A DNA stretch of 42,953 nt from an uncultured Rubrobacteraceae bacterium (GCA_902806085.1 CADCVH010000032.1:1-42953), one strand, 5' to 3'. Positions 31,167 through 40,454 are shown, counted from the stretch's first letter. Notes: generated by a model from the sequence alone, not told the origin. Program-made: numbers and translations.

Positions 31167-32504
31167 TTGAGCGAAGAGGCGCAGGGCACGGGAAACGGTC
31201 GGGCAGGCACGGCGTCGGGTGTCGAGAGCCTGTCGATCACGGACAACAGGACGGGCCGCAATTACGACGTCGAGATCAAGGACGGCACCGTCAGGGCGAT
31301 GGACTTGAGGCAGATCAAGACCGACGACGAGGACTTCGGCCTGATGACCTACGACCCGGGCTTCACCAACACGGCGAGCGCCCGCAGCGCCGTCACCTAC
31401 ATCGACGGGGAGAAGGGCATCCTCGAGCATCGGGGCATCCCCATCGAGCAGCTCACCGAGCACTCTAACTTCCTTGAGGTCTCCTACCTGGTCGTGCACG
31501 GGCGCCTGCCCAACCAGAAAGAGTACGAGGAGTGGGTCTACGACATCACGCACCACACCTACGTGCACGAGATGATCAAGCGCTTCATGGACGGCTTCCG
31601 GCACGACGCCAACCCCATGGGCATGCTGCTCGCGAGCGTGGGGGCGCTCTCCACCTTCTATCCGGAGGCGCGCGACACCTCGGACGAGTACCAGCGCTAC
31701 GTCGCCACGGTGCGCCTGATCGCCAAGATGCCGACCCTCGCCGCCTTCGCCTACCGGCACAGCCTCGGCCTCCCCTACGTCTACCCCGACAACGACCTGA
31801 CGTACACGGGCAACTTCCTCTCGATGCTCTTCAAGATGGCCGAGCCGCGCTACGAGCCCGACCCCAGGATAGAGAAGGCCCTCGACGTGCTCTTCATCCT
31901 CCACGCCGACCACGAGCAGAACTGCTCCGCGGCGGCGGTCAGGGTGGTCGGGAGCGCCATAAACGACCCCTTCACCTCCGTCGCCGCCGGCGTGGCCGGC
32001 CTCTACGGGCCTTCGCACGGTGGCGCCAACGTCGCGGTCCTCAAGATGCTCGAGCGCATAGGGTCCACCGACAAGATCCCGGACTTCCTGCAGAGCGTCA
32101 AGGACGGCAACGAGCGGCTGATGGGCTTCGGGCACAGGGTCTACAAGAACTACGACCCGCGCGCCCGCATCATCCGGGGCCACGTGGACGAGGTTCTGGA
32201 GGCGACCGGCAAGAGCAGCCCGCTCCTGGACGTCGCCATCGAGCTCGAGAAGCGGGCGCTTGACGACGAGTACTTTACCGACCGCAAGCTCTACCCCAAC
32301 GTGGACTACTGGTCCGGCATAATCTACGAGGCCATGGGCATCCCCACCGACGCCTTCACCGTCATGTTCGCCATCGGCCGGACCCCCGGCTGGACGGCCC
32401 AGTGGCTGGAGCTCATGGACGACCCCGAGTTCAAGATAGCGCGCCCGCGCCAGATCTACACCGGCCCCCGCAATGCCGACTACGTGCCCATGAGCGAGCG
32501 CTAG
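31167..32504 (+). CDS. gltA: Citrate synthase
   Basis: This 445-residue citrate synthase shows a perfect set of family motifs: Y-I-D-G-E-K-G-I-L-E-H-R-G (79-91), H249 in L-H-A-D-H-E-Q-N, the substrate-binding H284 in G-P-S-H-G-G-A-N, H323 in G-F-G-H-R-V-Y-K and the catalytic Asp region P-T-D-A-F-T-V-M-F-A-I-G-R. It condenses oxaloacetate and acetyl-CoA at the entry to the TCA cycle. The first ~45 residues are extra and polar. The TTG start at 31167 has GAAAGGGG 5-8 bases upstream and gives a short leader from the TATAAT at 31132. It is divergent from the DUF4870 gene. Confidence 0.97.
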   Translation: MSEEAQGTGNGRAGTASGVESLSITDNRTGRNYDVEIKDGTVRAMDLRQIKTDDEDFGLMTYDPGFTNTASARSAVTYIDGEKGILEHRGIPIEQLTEHSNFLEVSYLVVHGRLPNQKEYEEWVYDITHHTYVHEMIKRFMDGFRHDANPMGMLLASVGALSTFYPEARDTSDEYQRYVATVRLIAKMPTLAAFAYRHSLGLPYVYPDNDLTYTGNFLSMLFKMAEPRYEPDPRIEKALDVLFILHADHEQNCSAAAVRVVGSAINDPFTSVAAGVAGLYGPSHGGANVAVLKMLERIGSTDKIPDFLQSVKDGNERLMGFGHRVYKNYDPRARIIRGHVDEVLEATGKSSPLLDVAIELEKRALDDEYFTDRKLYPNVDYWSGIIYEAMGIPTDAFTVMFAIGRTPGWTAQWLELMDDPEFKIARPRQIYTGPRNADYVPMSER

Positions 32505-32556
32505 GCAAACGCCGGCGCGTCCGCGCTACTAGCCGTCAGCGGCCAGCCGCCGGTAG

Positions 32557-34035
32557 CTAATCCCCGCCCAGCACCGCTTCGTAGAGGCGGTGCTGGCGGG
32601 TCAGGGCGTCGCGGTAGGTCTCGTGGCGGTCGGGGTCGGGGTGGAAGGTCTCGCCCAGGTAGGTTGGTGCCTCCTCTATTCGGGGGCCTCCAAGGGCTTC
32701 CAGGGCGAGAAGGACCGCGCCGCGGCTCGAGGCCTCTTCTACCTTGGAGAGGGTGACGGGTCGGCCGAGGGCGTCGGCTATGATGCGGGTCCAGGTGGGG
32801 GAGTTGAAGAGGCCCCCGCCGGAGGCGACCACCTGTTTGTCGCCTGGGGAGGCTTTCTGCAGGATCTCGGCGATGAGGGCGAAGCGGTAGGCGACCGCCT
32901 CCATGGCGGCGCGCAGGATCTCGATCGGCGTGTGGCTCATGGAGAGCCCGGAGATGGTCCCGTTGGCCCTGTCCGCCCAGGCCGGGCCGCGCTCGCCGTT
33001 GAGTATGGGCAGGAAGGTGAGGCCGTGGGCGTCGGGCTCCATCTCCGCCAGCAGCCTCTCGGTCTCCCCGGGGTCCGGCAGGCGGAGGGTCTCCCTGAGC
33101 CATTCGACGAGGTTCCCCCCGTCCGAGAGCGCCCCGCCCATGACGAAGCGTTCCCGGTCGGCCCTGTAGCACCACGGGCCGGGCGGCACCTCGACCGAGC
33201 CGGCCTTCCAGAGCACCCGCATCGCGCCGCTCGTGCCGACCATGAGCGCGAGCCTGTCGCTCTCCGTGCAACCGCTCCCCACGTTCGAGCACGCGCCGTC
33301 CCCGACCGCCTGGAACCAGGGGACGTCCGCGAGGGCGGGCCACCGCTCGGCCCACTCCCGCCGCAGCCCCCTTCGCGGCTCGTCGGAGAGGTCGGGGAGC
33401 TGCGCTTCGTCGACCGGCGTGGCTTCGACGATCTCCCCGTCCCAGCGGTTCGCGTTCTGGTCGTAGAGGCCGGTGGCCGAGGCCATCGAGGTTCCGATAG
33501 AGGGAGGCCCCCCGAAGAGGCGGGCGTAGAAGTAGTCGGCGGGGGAGGCCCACCGCCCCGCGCGTCTAAAACCGTCCGGGTCGGCGTTCTTTAGCCAGAG
33601 GAGCGTGGCGGGCCAGTAGCTCGAGTGGAGGGGGGCGCCGGTCCGGCGGTGAACGGCCGCCTCGTCGAGCCGGTCCCGCAGGTCTTTGGCGGCGCCGGCG
33701 GCCCGGCGGTCGGCCCAGGTCAGGATCGGGGTGGTCGGGCGGCCGTCTCCCCCAACACCGAGCACCGAGTGCCAGAAGGTGCTGGTCGCGACACAGGAGA
33801 CGCGGGCGTCGCCGGCGCGGCAGAGGGCGCCGTCTATCGCGCGGGCGACCAGGTCGAGCAATTCGTCCGCGTCCTTGGTGGCGCCGCCGTCCGGGGTGTA
33901 GTCGAAGTCGTGGTCGAGCTTTACCGCCGACTCCTCGAGCGCGTCGCCCCTGGCGTCGTGCAGGGCCGCGCGCACGGAAGACGAGCCCACGTCCACGGAC
34001 AAGACCCTCGCGCTCTCCGATTCGCTTGAAGCCAC
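32557..34035 (-). CDS. FGGY-family carbohydrate kinase (gluconokinase-like)
   Basis: This 492-residue kinase of the FGGY family opens with V-D-V-G-S-S-S-V-R-A-A (phosphate-1 loop), has A-T-S-T-F-W-H-S and T-W-A-D-R-R in the first domain, G-D-G-A-C-S-N-V-G-S and G-T-S-G-A in the second, and the closing A-S-G-G-G-L-F-N-S-P-T-W. The pattern is nearest to gluconokinases and xylulokinases. The GTG start at 34035 has GGGGGAGGAAA upstream. It is convergent with citrate synthase (52-base gap). The sugar substrate is inferred, not shown. Confidence 0.9.
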   Translation of the reverse strand: MASSESESARVLSVDVGSSSVRAALHDARGDALEESAVKLDHDFDYTPDGGATKDADELLDLVARAIDGALCRAGDARVSCVATSTFWHSVLGVGGDGRPTTPILTWADRRAAGAAKDLRDRLDEAAVHRRTGAPLHSSYWPATLLWLKNADPDGFRRAGRWASPADYFYARLFGGPPSIGTSMASATGLYDQNANRWDGEIVEATPVDEAQLPDLSDEPRRGLRREWAERWPALADVPWFQAVGDGACSNVGSGCTESDRLALMVGTSGAMRVLWKAGSVEVPPGPWCYRADRERFVMGGALSDGGNLVEWLRETLRLPDPGETERLLAEMEPDAHGLTFLPILNGERGPAWADRANGTISGLSMSHTPIEILRAAMEAVAYRFALIAEILQKASPGDKQVVASGGGLFNSPTWTRIIADALGRPVTLSKVEEASSRGAVLLALEALGGPRIEEAPTYLGETFHPDPDRHETYRDALTRQHRLYEAVLGGD

Positions 34036-34167
34036 GTTTCCTCCCCCGGAAGAGATCCCGGCCCAAGTCTAGCAAGGGCGCGGGCCGGGCGGGCCCAAAT
34101 GTTTAGCGTCGGACAGGCCGCGGGTACGCAAGTTGGGTTGGGTAAAGGCTTGCCGAGGAGGAGTTCG

Positions 34168-35037
34168 ATGGCCAGCGAAGAGCGTTTGCGGGAGCTTGAG
34201 GAGAAGTACGAGGGCTTCACGGTTTACGACAACGGGGGAAGCAAGATCGGGAAGGTAGACGACCTCTTCGTGGACGAATCGGACAACGAGGAGTACATCG
34301 GCGTCAAGATGGGCCTGCTCGGTTCGAAGTCCACCCTGATCCCGACCGAAATAGTCCGGGTAAACGAGAGCGACAAGTCGATAGAGGTCTCAGAATCCAA
34401 GGACCGCGTCAAGGACGCCCCGAGCTTTAGCGACGACGAGGACGTGACCGCCGAGTACGAGGAACGCATCAGACGCCACTTCGGCCTGGGATCCCTCGGG
34501 AGCGGGTCCGGAAGCGGGTCCGGAAGCGGGTCCGGTAGCGGTTCCTACGGCGACGCGGCGGGCGGCGCGGCGGCGGGCGCGGCATCGGGAACCTCGAGCC
34601 GCGACGACGGGGAGTACCCGGATCGGGGTTCCTCCCACTCGATGGGTGACCGCGAGTCTGCCGGCGGGGAGACGCGCGAGGAGACCTACGGCTCTTCCTC
34701 CGAGGCGGAGCACGGCGAACGGCGGGACTCTGACGCCGCGACCACGGGAAGCGCCGGGGCCGCCGCGTATCAGCAGGGGTCAGGGGAGTCTTCGGGCCCG
34801 GAGGAATACCGCGAAGGGAGCGGCACCTCTGCAGGGACCGGAACCCAGTACGAGAACACCGAGTCCACCGTTTCGTCCGGCTCTTCCTCGAGCACGGGGT
34901 CTTCCGGATCCCAGCCCACCACCACCCGCCAGACGGAGGAGACCGAAACGTTCCAGGAAGGCGGTCGCACCAAGATCCGGCGCCGCATCATCCGCGAAGA
35001 GGTCGTGGACGCCGACGACCAGGGCACGAACTCGTAG
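34168..35037 (+). CDS. PRC-barrel protein with a long low-complexity tail
   Basis: This protein has 289 residues. Residues 1-85 form a PRC-barrel: Y-E-G-F-T-V-Y-D-N-G-G-S-K-I-G-K-V-D-D-L-F-V-D, then E-Y-I-G-V-K-M. Next come an acidic helix, a Gly-Ser repeat tract encoded by 12-bp repeats (34501-34546), a Ser/Thr/Gly/Glu-rich disordered region of about 120 residues, and a short basic end T-K-I-R-R-R-I-I-R-E-E-V-V. Function unknown; similar proteins in actinobacteria are linked to stress. The ATG at 34168 has GAGGAGGA about 7 bases upstream. It shares the domain, but little else, with the protein at 4097. Confidence 0.8.
   Translation: MASEERLRELEEKYEGFTVYDNGGSKIGKVDDLFVDESDNEEYIGVKMGLLGSKSTLIPTEIVRVNESDKSIEVSESKDRVKDAPSFSDDEDVTAEYEERIRRHFGLGSLGSGSGSGSGSGSGSGSYGDAAGGAAAGAASGTSSRDDGEYPDRGSSHSMGDRESAGGETREETYGSSSEAEHGERRDSDAATTGSAGAAAYQQGSGESSGPEEYREGSGTSAGTGTQYENTESTVSSGSSSSTGSSGSQPTTTRQTEETETFQEGGRTKIRRRIIREEVVDADDQGTNS
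34501..34546 (+). repeat. 12-bp tandem repeats encoding Gly-Ser linker
   Basis: A 12-bp unit (agcgggtccgga) occurs three times (34501, 34513, 34525, the last with one change) with a degenerate fourth. It is in frame and encodes the Gly-Ser tract of the PRC-barrel protein. Confidence 0.85.
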
Positions 35038-35049
35038 CCGACCGCGCTT

Positions 35050-35081
35050 GGGCGGGGCCGGGCGGACGTCCGGCCCCGCCC
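35050..35081. terminator. 12-bp perfect hairpin between convergent genes
   Basis: Bases 35050-35061 and 35070-35081 are exact reverse complements around GCGGACGT. The hairpin lies between the PRC-barrel stop (35037) and the GGCT stop (35103, minus), the right place for a two-way terminator. A short gattct follows on the plus strand. Confidence 0.75.
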
Positions 35082-35102
35082 GATTCTGACTACGCTGGCC
35101 TG

Positions 35103-35585
35103 TCAGGCGGGCCAGCGTCCTCCGGGGAGGTGTCTGCCCCTGGTTTCCGAGGCGACGTAGGCCCACGCGGCTGTGGTACTGCCGTCCGTTCGGGCCGGGA
35201 CGAGGACCCGCCGGTAGGGGCTCGTTGGGTCACCGGGGGCGAAACCTTCCAGGCTGTCGATGGCGGGTAACCTCTCCGCCGCGTCGTCGAAGACGTACAG
35301 CTCCCCGAAGACGGTGGGGGCTTCGGGTGCCGGCGTTTTCTTCCACCCGGCACCGAGGTCTGCGCCCGCGTCGCGTACGGGGTCGGCGGTCCCGACGGTC
35401 AGGATGTTGTTCTCGGGTACCACGAGTGCCGGGTAGCCTTCGGGTAGATCGTAGAGGGAGCCCCGGACGGTCGCCCCGCGCACTTCCAGGGCGCCGCGGC
35501 AATACCCGTGGTTGCGCTGGCCGCGCTTGAGCGTGCCGTAGAAGAACATGCCGAACGTGGCGGCAACCGGGTGGTTCGTGCCCAC
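35103..35585 (-). CDS. Gamma-glutamylcyclotransferase-like (AIG2/GGCT) protein
   Basis: This 160-residue protein has the GGCT fold signature F-F-Y-G-T-L-K-R-G (14-22) and a downstream D-S-L-E-G-F supplying the likely catalytic Glu. Family members release 5-oxoproline from gamma-glutamyl compounds or gamma-glutamylamines. The GTG at 35585 is preceded by GAGGGAAA; the internal ATG at residue 13 would start directly before the motif. It is 18 bases downstream of the haloacid dehalogenase gene on the same strand, so cotranscription is likely. Confidence 0.85.
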   Translation of the reverse strand: MGTNHPVAATFGMFFYGTLKRGQRNHGYCRGALEVRGATVRGSLYDLPEGYPALVVPENNILTVGTADPVRDAGADLGAGWKKTPAPEAPTVFGELYVFDDAAERLPAIDSLEGFAPGDPTSPYRRVLVPARTDGSTTAAWAYVASETRGRHLPGGRWPA

Positions 35586-35603
35586 TTTCCCTCTTTTCGT
35601 CCC

Positions 35604-36275
35604 TTACGAGTCCGCCGCGGCGATGAGGGCGGCGACCTCGTTCAGGTCGGAGCCGACGATGTCCGGCGCCTGGGCCAGGGGGTCGAGCACCATGCCCGGC
35701 CTGGCGACGAAGGCGGCGGCGCAGCCTGCCCGCATGGCGCCGGCCACGTCCCAGGCGTGCGCCGCGACGAGGCGCACCTCCTCGGCCCCGACGCCGAGGC
35801 TATTCGCGGCGGCGCGGTAGGGTTCGGGCGCGGGTTTCAGGCGCCTTACCGTGTCCGCGGAGAGGATCTGCTCGAAGCGGTCCGCGAGGCCGGCATCTGA
35901 GAGTTGGGCGTTCGCGACCTCCTCGGTGGAGTTGGTCAGCGCGGCGAGCCTGACGCCCGCGTCGCGGAGGCGGTCGAGGGCCTCCGCCGCTTCGGGGTGC
36001 GGCGGTAGCCCGCGCATCCCGCCCAGGATGTCCTGCTTGTCCTCGTCCGAGAGCTCCATCCCGCGCCGGGCGGCCGTCATCTGAAGGGCCGCGGCGCCGA
36101 CGGCCCCGAAGTCCGAGTAGGACCCGGTCACCGTCGCGACCAGCGCGGATTGGAGAACCTGCTGGAACCACTCCCGCCGGACCGCGGCGTCGCCGAAGAC
36201 CCGCTCGAAGCGGGGGTCGAGCGCCCCCAGGTCCAACAGCGTCTCGTTGACGTCGAAAACGCTAACCCTCGCCAC
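35604..36275 (-). CDS. (S)-2-haloacid dehalogenase-type HAD hydrolase
   Basis: This 223-residue HAD-superfamily enzyme has nucleophile Asp8 in F-D-V-N-E-T-L-L-D, the motif II Ser/Thr in A-L-T-N-S-T, the Lys in R-R-L-K-P-A-P-E-P-Y and the motif III-type A-A-H-A-W-D-V-A-G-A. The F-D-V-N-E-T and A-H-A-W-D-x-x-G motifs mark the type II haloacid dehalogenases, which swap a halogen for hydroxyl on 2-haloalkanoates. The GTG start at 36275 has GAGGAGG 5 bases upstream. Physiological substrate unknown. Confidence 0.9.
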   Translation of the reverse strand: MARVSVFDVNETLLDLGALDPRFERVFGDAAVRREWFQQVLQSALVATVTGSYSDFGAVGAAALQMTAARRGMELSDEDKQDILGGMRGLPPHPEAAEALDRLRDAGVRLAALTNSTEEVANAQLSDAGLADRFEQILSADTVRRLKPAPEPYRAAANSLGVGAEEVRLVAAHAWDVAGAMRAGCAAAFVARPGMVLDPLAQAPDIVGSDLNEVAALIAAADS

Positions 36276-36378
36276 TAGGCCTCCTCTGCCGCTTCAACCC
36301 TGTACCCGCCACCGGCCCGGATCGGGCCGCGCCGATGTTGTCGGAGACCTACCCGGTACGACGGGCCGGTAATCGGGG

Positions 36379-36798
36379 CTAACGTCCGACGAGCGAGGCG
36401 TAGTCAACCTTTATGCAGCGGTCCATGACGACCGTCAGGCCGTGTTCTCGCGCGTAGGCGGCGGCCTCTTCGTTGACGACGCCGGATTGCATCCACAAGA
36501 TTCGGGCGCCAGCGTCCACCGCGTCGCGGGCCACCGGCATCACCTCCTCGCTCCTGCGGAACACGTCCACGACGTCCACGCGACCCGGGATCTCCTGCAC
36601 TCTAGAGAACGGCTCCGCGCCGAGCACCGGGCCCGTGAGGTACGGGTTGACGGGGAAGATCTCGAACCCGAAGCCCTGGAGGGCCCGGGCGATGGCGTGG
36701 CTCGTCCGGTACGGCCGCTCCGACAGCCCGACCACCGCGACGGTCTTCGACGCGGACAGGAGTGCCCGGATCTCATCCCTGCTGGGGTTCTGGTGCAA
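36379..36798 (-). CDS. CoA-binding protein (YccU family)
   Basis: This 139-residue Rossmann-fold CoA-binding domain has V-A-V-V-G-L-S near residue 20, V-N-P-Y-L (about 51-55), V-D-V-V-D-V-F-R and the conserved [10 protein letters not shown]. The C-terminal Cys (M-D-R-C-I-K) is also typical. It resembles the CoA-binding half of succinyl-CoA ligases but is stand-alone; its role is unknown. The TTG start at 36798 has AAAGGAG 5 bases upstream and overlaps the UvsE gene end by 26 bases. Confidence 0.85.
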   Translation of the reverse strand: MHQNPSRDEIRALLSASKTVAVVGLSERPYRTSHAIARALQGFGFEIFPVNPYLTGPVLGAEPFSRVQEIPGRVDVVDVFRRSEEVMPVARDAVDAGARILWMQSGVVNEEAAAYAREHGLTVVMDRCIKVDYASLVGR

Positions 36799-37678
36799 CG
36801 CTGCTCCTTTCCCGCCCCGCCCCGACGCCCAGCGCGGCGAGCTCCTTGCCCTTGGCCTCCACCATGACGTCCGTCTCCCGTCCGCCCAGGGCCCCGACCA
36901 CGGCCTCCCAGTCCCCCGGCTCGATAGAGTAGGCGTGGGCGCCGGGGCGCTTCTTCGGGTCCTGGCTGGAGAGGTGGATCTTGGGCCGGACGCCCCTCGA
37001 CTCCCACGTGGGCAGCGCGAGGTCCAGCGCCTCACCGAGCGCCAGGCCGCCCGGGTTCAGGCGGTGGTGGAGGTTGTCCACGATGGCCGGAATGCCGAGG
37101 TCGCGGGCGGCCTGCGAGATCTCCGCGACCGTCCAGATCCGCTCGTCGTTCTCCAGCGCCAGGTAGCGCAAAATCCCCGCCTCCGGCCGCAGCGCCTCGA
37201 CGAACCGGGCGACGGCGGCTGGCCTGTCGTCGTAGGCGCCGCCGAGGTGAAGTACGACCACGGCGTCCTCGCCCCCCATGAGGTCGAAGACGCGGGTGGC
37301 GTAGCGTAGCTCTTCCAGGCTGCGTTCAGCGGTCCGGGGGTCCGGGCTGCCCGGGTTGATGAACTGGCCCGGGTGCATGCTGAGGCGGACGCCCAGGGAG
37401 CGGGCGAGGGCGCCGATCTCGCGCAGGTCGTCGCCGTGTTCGACCTCCCAGTCGTACGGGAAGGCCGGGTGCGAGGCGAAGGGGATTAGGCCCTGCCCGA
37501 TCCTGAAGAGCCGCAGGCCCCGCTCCGCGTTCCACCGGACGATGGTCTCCAGACCCAGCAGGTTCTCCCAGACGAGGGCGCGCACCTTCTCCGTATCTCC
37601 CAGGCTCGCGAGCCGTAGCGTCCGGTTCGTGGTCGCCGGGAGCGTCACGTTCTGCGCCGGGTAGCCGAGACGGATCAT
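36773..37678 (-). CDS. uvsE: UV damage endonuclease
   Basis: This 301-residue UVDE-family protein starts M-I-R-L-G-Y, has [15 protein letters not shown], the metal-binding M-H-P-G-Q-F (His and Gln), [15 protein letters not shown] and I-V-D-N-L-H-H, and ends with the V-E-A-K-G-K motif. The TIM-barrel metalloenzyme nicks DNA 5' of pyrimidine dimers and other lesions. It offers a repair route besides nucleotide excision. No ribosome site is seen; TATCTT lies exactly 6 bases before the ATG, suggesting a leaderless mRNA. It is divergent from the mannosylglycerate hydrolase gene. Confidence 0.93.
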   Translation of the reverse strand: MIRLGYPAQNVTLPATTNRTLRLASLGDTEKVRALVWENLLGLETIVRWNAERGLRLFRIGQGLIPFASHPAFPYDWEVEHGDDLREIGALARSLGVRLSMHPGQFINPGSPDPRTAERSLEELRYATRVFDLMGGEDAVVVLHLGGAYDDRPAAVARFVEALRPEAGILRYLALENDERIWTVAEISQAARDLGIPAIVDNLHHRLNPGGLALGEALDLALPTWESRGVRPKIHLSSQDPKKRPGAHAYSIEPGDWEAVVGALGGRETDVMVEAKGKELAALGVGAGRERSSVAPEPQQG

Positions 37679-37690
37679 GCCCAGAAGATA
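37676..37690 (-). promoter_or_regulatory. -10 element placed for a leaderless uvsE mRNA
   Basis: On the minus strand TATCTT (37690-37685) is followed by 6 bases and the ATG. The same spacing is seen before the lipid kinase and the sigma factor genes. Confidence 0.5.
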
Positions 37691-37760
37691 CAACGCCAGG
37701 ACCCGTTTCGCCGTGTTCCAACGCCCTCTTCCCGACCGTTCTGTTAGCATAGATCCCCTG

Positions 37761-39098
37761 ATGCCGGCCGCCTCCTCCCCAGAACTCTTCCAGCAAGCGG
37801 CCGACGTGTTGCGCCGCAACGACATGGGGGGGTGGACGCGGGCCGCGCCCGACCTCTACCCGCACCAGTGGAGCTGGGACGCAGGCTTTATAGCCATCGG
37901 CCTAGCCCACCTGGACACCGGACGGGCGGCCCGGGAGCTTCTCGGCCTCTTCGGGCACCAGTGGAAGACCGGCAAGGTGCCGCACATCGTCTTCAACCCC
38001 GGGGCGCCGCCCGACAGCTACTTTCCTGGGCCGGAGCACTGGGTCAGCGCCGGGCTCTTTCCCGACGCCCCGCCCGCGCCGCCGTACACCAGCGCCCTGT
38101 GCCAGCCGCCGACCCACGCGATCGGGGCGTTCAGGATCTGGGAGACTGCCGGGGGGGATGAGAAGGATACCGCGCTCGGATTTCTGCGCGAGCTCTACCC
38201 GAAGCTGCTCCTCTGGCACCGCTACCTGGCGACCGCCCGCGACCCGGAGGGCTCGGGGCTCGTCACCATCTACCACCCCTGGGAGAGCGGGACGGACAAC
38301 TCCCCGCGCTGGGACGCGCCGTTGCGGGCCGTCGAGGTCGGCGACCTGCCGCCCTACCAGCGCCGGGACCTCGGGCACGTGGACGAACCCTCGGAACGCC
38401 CCACGGACGATGAGTACGCCCGCTACATCTGGCTGGTAGAGAAGATCAAAGACGCGCGTTGCGACGAGGCCCGGATCTACGGTTCTCACCCCTTCCTGGT
38501 CAAAGACGTCCTCTTCAGCTCCATCCTCGTCGCCGCCAACGAGGCGCTGCTCGAGATCTGCAAGGTCGTGGGAGCCGGCCCGGAGCGCGAGGAGATCTCC
38601 GCCTGGATCGACCGGGGCCGAAACGCCCTCGCGTCTCACACGGACCCCGAAACCAACCTCTGCTTAGACTACGACGTGCTGGCGAGCAGCCCGGTCCGGG
38701 CCCGCACGGTGGCCGGCTTAGCCCCCCTGATAGCCGGGTCCCTGGACGGGAACCGGCTCGCCCGTACGCTAGACACCCTGTACTCGGAGGTTTTTCTCGG
38801 CCACCCGCGGATGCGGCGTCCGCTGCCACCCTCCACCAGCCCCGACGAGCCCGGCTTCCACCCGCGTAGCTACTGGCGTGGCCCCGTCTGGCCGGTGGCG
38901 GTGTGGTTGATCTGGTGGTCGCTCCTACGCGCGGGCGAGCACAAACGGGCCGGGAACCTCCGTCAGGCCGCGCTGGACGAGTTCTCCGCCGGACACTTCG
39001 CCGAGTACTACGAGCCCTTCACCGGCGAACCCCTCGGCTCCGACGACCAGTCCTGGACCGCAGCCGTCGTGCTGGACTGGCTCGCGCGCGGCGAGTAG
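37761..39098 (+). CDS. mgh: Mannosylglycerate hydrolase (GH63)
   Basis: This 445-residue (alpha/alpha)6-barrel glycoside hydrolase is of the GH63 mannosylglycerate hydrolase type. It has [21 protein letters not shown] (probable acid Asp), Y-W-R-G-P-V-W-P-V and a C-terminal E-Y-Y-E-P-F-T-G-E (probable base Glu). The enzyme cleaves the compatible solute mannosylglycerate, or glucosylglycerate, into sugar and glycerate, and is known from Thermus and Rubrobacter radiotolerans. The ATG at 37761 matches the family start. A possible TAGCAT -10 lies 10 bases upstream, with no strong ribosome site. The synthesis genes are not in the window. Confidence 0.9.
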   Translation: MPAASSPELFQQAADVLRRNDMGGWTRAAPDLYPHQWSWDAGFIAIGLAHLDTGRAARELLGLFGHQWKTGKVPHIVFNPGAPPDSYFPGPEHWVSAGLFPDAPPAPPYTSALCQPPTHAIGAFRIWETAGGDEKDTALGFLRELYPKLLLWHRYLATARDPEGSGLVTIYHPWESGTDNSPRWDAPLRAVEVGDLPPYQRRDLGHVDEPSERPTDDEYARYIWLVEKIKDARCDEARIYGSHPFLVKDVLFSSILVAANEALLEICKVVGAGPEREEISAWIDRGRNALASHTDPETNLCLDYDVLASSPVRARTVAGLAPLIAGSLDGNRLARTLDTLYSEVFLGHPRMRRPLPPSTSPDEPGFHPRSYWRGPVWPVAVWLIWWSLLRAGEHKRAGNLRQAALDEFSAGHFAEYYEPFTGEPLGSDDQSWTAAVVLDWLARGE

Positions 39099-39111
39099 AT
39101 GGCCGCTGGCT

Positions 39112-40059
39112 TCAGGCCAGGATAGTCGCGACGAGGAGCGGTACTACGACGATGGTGGCGCTCAGGCGGAAGAGGTGCGTAAAGGCCACCTTGATGAGGT
39201 CCGCGTCCGTCTCGCCGGTGATGGAGAGGAGCGTGCCCATGCCGCCGGGCGCCGCCGCGAAGGTGGCGGTCTCGGGGTCGAAGCTGAAGGCCCAGATCAG
39301 GAGGTATGCGGCCAGCGCCCAGGCCAGCATCTGCGTGGCGTTCACGATGAGCGCGGCCCCGGCCAACTGGACGAGCGTCTCGAAGAACTCGGCGGAGAAG
39401 CCGAGGCCGATGATGCCGCCGCCGGAGATCTGGACGAGCAGGTCGAACCCGCGCTCCGGGACGGCCCCCCGGACACAGACGCGCGCCAAACCGGACCCGA
39501 CGAGCGCCCCGAGGACCCCGCCGGCCGGCAGCGGTGTCAGCGCCAGGCCGAGCGTCCCCCCGACGAGGCCGGCGCAGGCGATCAGGCCGAATCTGGAGAC
39601 CTCGCCCCCGGCCCACGGTGCGGGACTACCGTTGCTCGCCGCGTTGCCGGGGACGGGATGGTGGGAGCGCGAGCGGGCCAGGAACAGGTTTGCGGCGAAG
39701 ATCACCAGCAGCAGCCGCGAGAGATGAACGGCGGCCACGGCGGGGCCGTCCGCGCCGAGGCCCACCCCGATGGACGCCATCTCGGTGAGGCCGCCGGGCG
39801 CCGCCGCGAAGAGCGCCGTCTCGGGCGACATCCCCGTGAGGGCGACCGCGGCGACGGCCGCCGCCACGCCGGAGACGAGGAAGACCGCGGCCAGGACGGT
39901 CGCCGGGAACAGGGTCCTCGCCCCGGAGGCCAGCGAGTCGCGGGAGATCCTCAGCCCGACCAGAATCCCCACCAGGATCTGCAGCATCTGGTTGAGGGGT
40001 GGCGGTGTCCTTATCTCAGGAAAACCGAGCACGGCCAGAAGCAGCCCGACGCCAACCAT
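39112..40059 (-). CDS. AbrB-type membrane protein; N-terminus lacks a start codon
   Basis: This protein has 315 residues from the first available ATG. It contains two homologous halves of about five helices each, both with the hallmark A-A-A-P-G-G (residues 85-90 and 291-296), as in the AbrB/AmoA duplication family of membrane proteins of unclear transport function. Upstream of the ATG the same frame stays open for 36 codons and reads like family sequence (A-Y-A-G-H-R-L-R-V-P-A-G-S-F-T-G-A), but contains no ATG, GTG or TTG before an in-frame TGA. So either the real start is a CTG in that stretch, the N-terminus is truncated, or there is a frameshift. It is convergent with mgh (13-base gap). 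Confidence 0.82.
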   Translation of the reverse strand: MVGVGLLLAVLGFPEIRTPPPLNQMLQILVGILVGLRISRDSLASGARTLFPATVLAAVFLVSGVAAAVAAVALTGMSPETALFAAAPGGLTEMASIGVGLGADGPAVAAVHLSRLLLVIFAANLFLARSRSHHPVPGNAASNGSPAPWAGGEVSRFGLIACAGLVGGTLGLALTPLPAGGVLGALVGSGLARVCVRGAVPERGFDLLVQISGGGIIGLGFSAEFFETLVQLAGAALIVNATQMLAWALAAYLLIWAFSFDPETATFAAAPGGMGTLLSITGETDADLIKVAFTHLFRLSATIVVVPLLVATILA

Positions 40060-40192
40060 CGCGCCCGTAAAGGAGCCCGCCGGGACGCGCAGCCGGTGTC
40101 CGGCGTAGGCGCCGAGGACCGCGGTGGCCGGCGCCGCGAAGACTACCCACGAGTCGAACGTCCCGGATCACCCCCTCGCCCCGGCGGGCACG

Positions 40193-40219
40193 AAAAAGCC
40201 CCGGCCATCAGACCGGGGC
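40193..40219 (-). terminator. Rho-independent terminator of the dodecin gene
   Basis: On the minus strand GCCCCGG pairs with CCGGGGC (bases 40219-40213 and 40204-40198) around an 8-base loop, followed by TTTTT (40197-40193). It lies 25 bases after the dodecin stop and is the clearest classic terminator in the window. Confidence 0.85.
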
Positions 40220-40244
40220 GACGACTCTCTCTCTTGCCGCGTCT

Positions 40245-40454
40245 CTAGGCGCCATCCTCCAGGACGAAGGTAACCGCCAGGTTCACCTTGTACCCGGTGA
40301 TGTTGCCGTCCTGAATCAGGACGTTTTGGTCCTTGATCCAGGCCCCCTCGACACCGCGAAGGGTCGACGTGGCGCGACTAATGGCTTGCTCGATGGCGTC
40401 CTCGAAACTCGTCTGCGAGGTCGCGCTCAACTCGGTTACGCGTGCTACGGACAC
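40245..40454 (-). CDS. Dodecin (flavin storage / sequestration protein)
   Basis: This 69-residue dodecin has the family pattern V-A-R-V-T-E-L-S-A-T-S, F-E-D-A-I-E-Q-A-I, A-x-x-T-L-R-G-V-E-G-A-W39-I and Y-K-V-N-L-A-V-T-F. The Trp is the residue that stacks on bound flavin. Twelve subunits form a hollow sphere that binds FMN/FAD or lumichrome and limits flavin photochemistry. The GTG start at 40454 has AAAGGAG 5 bases upstream; any longer reading is not supported. It is monocistronic with its own terminator. Confidence 0.95.
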   Translation of the reverse strand: MSVARVTELSATSQTSFEDAIEQAISRATSTLRGVEGAWIKDQNVLIQDGNITGYKVNLAVTFVLEDGA

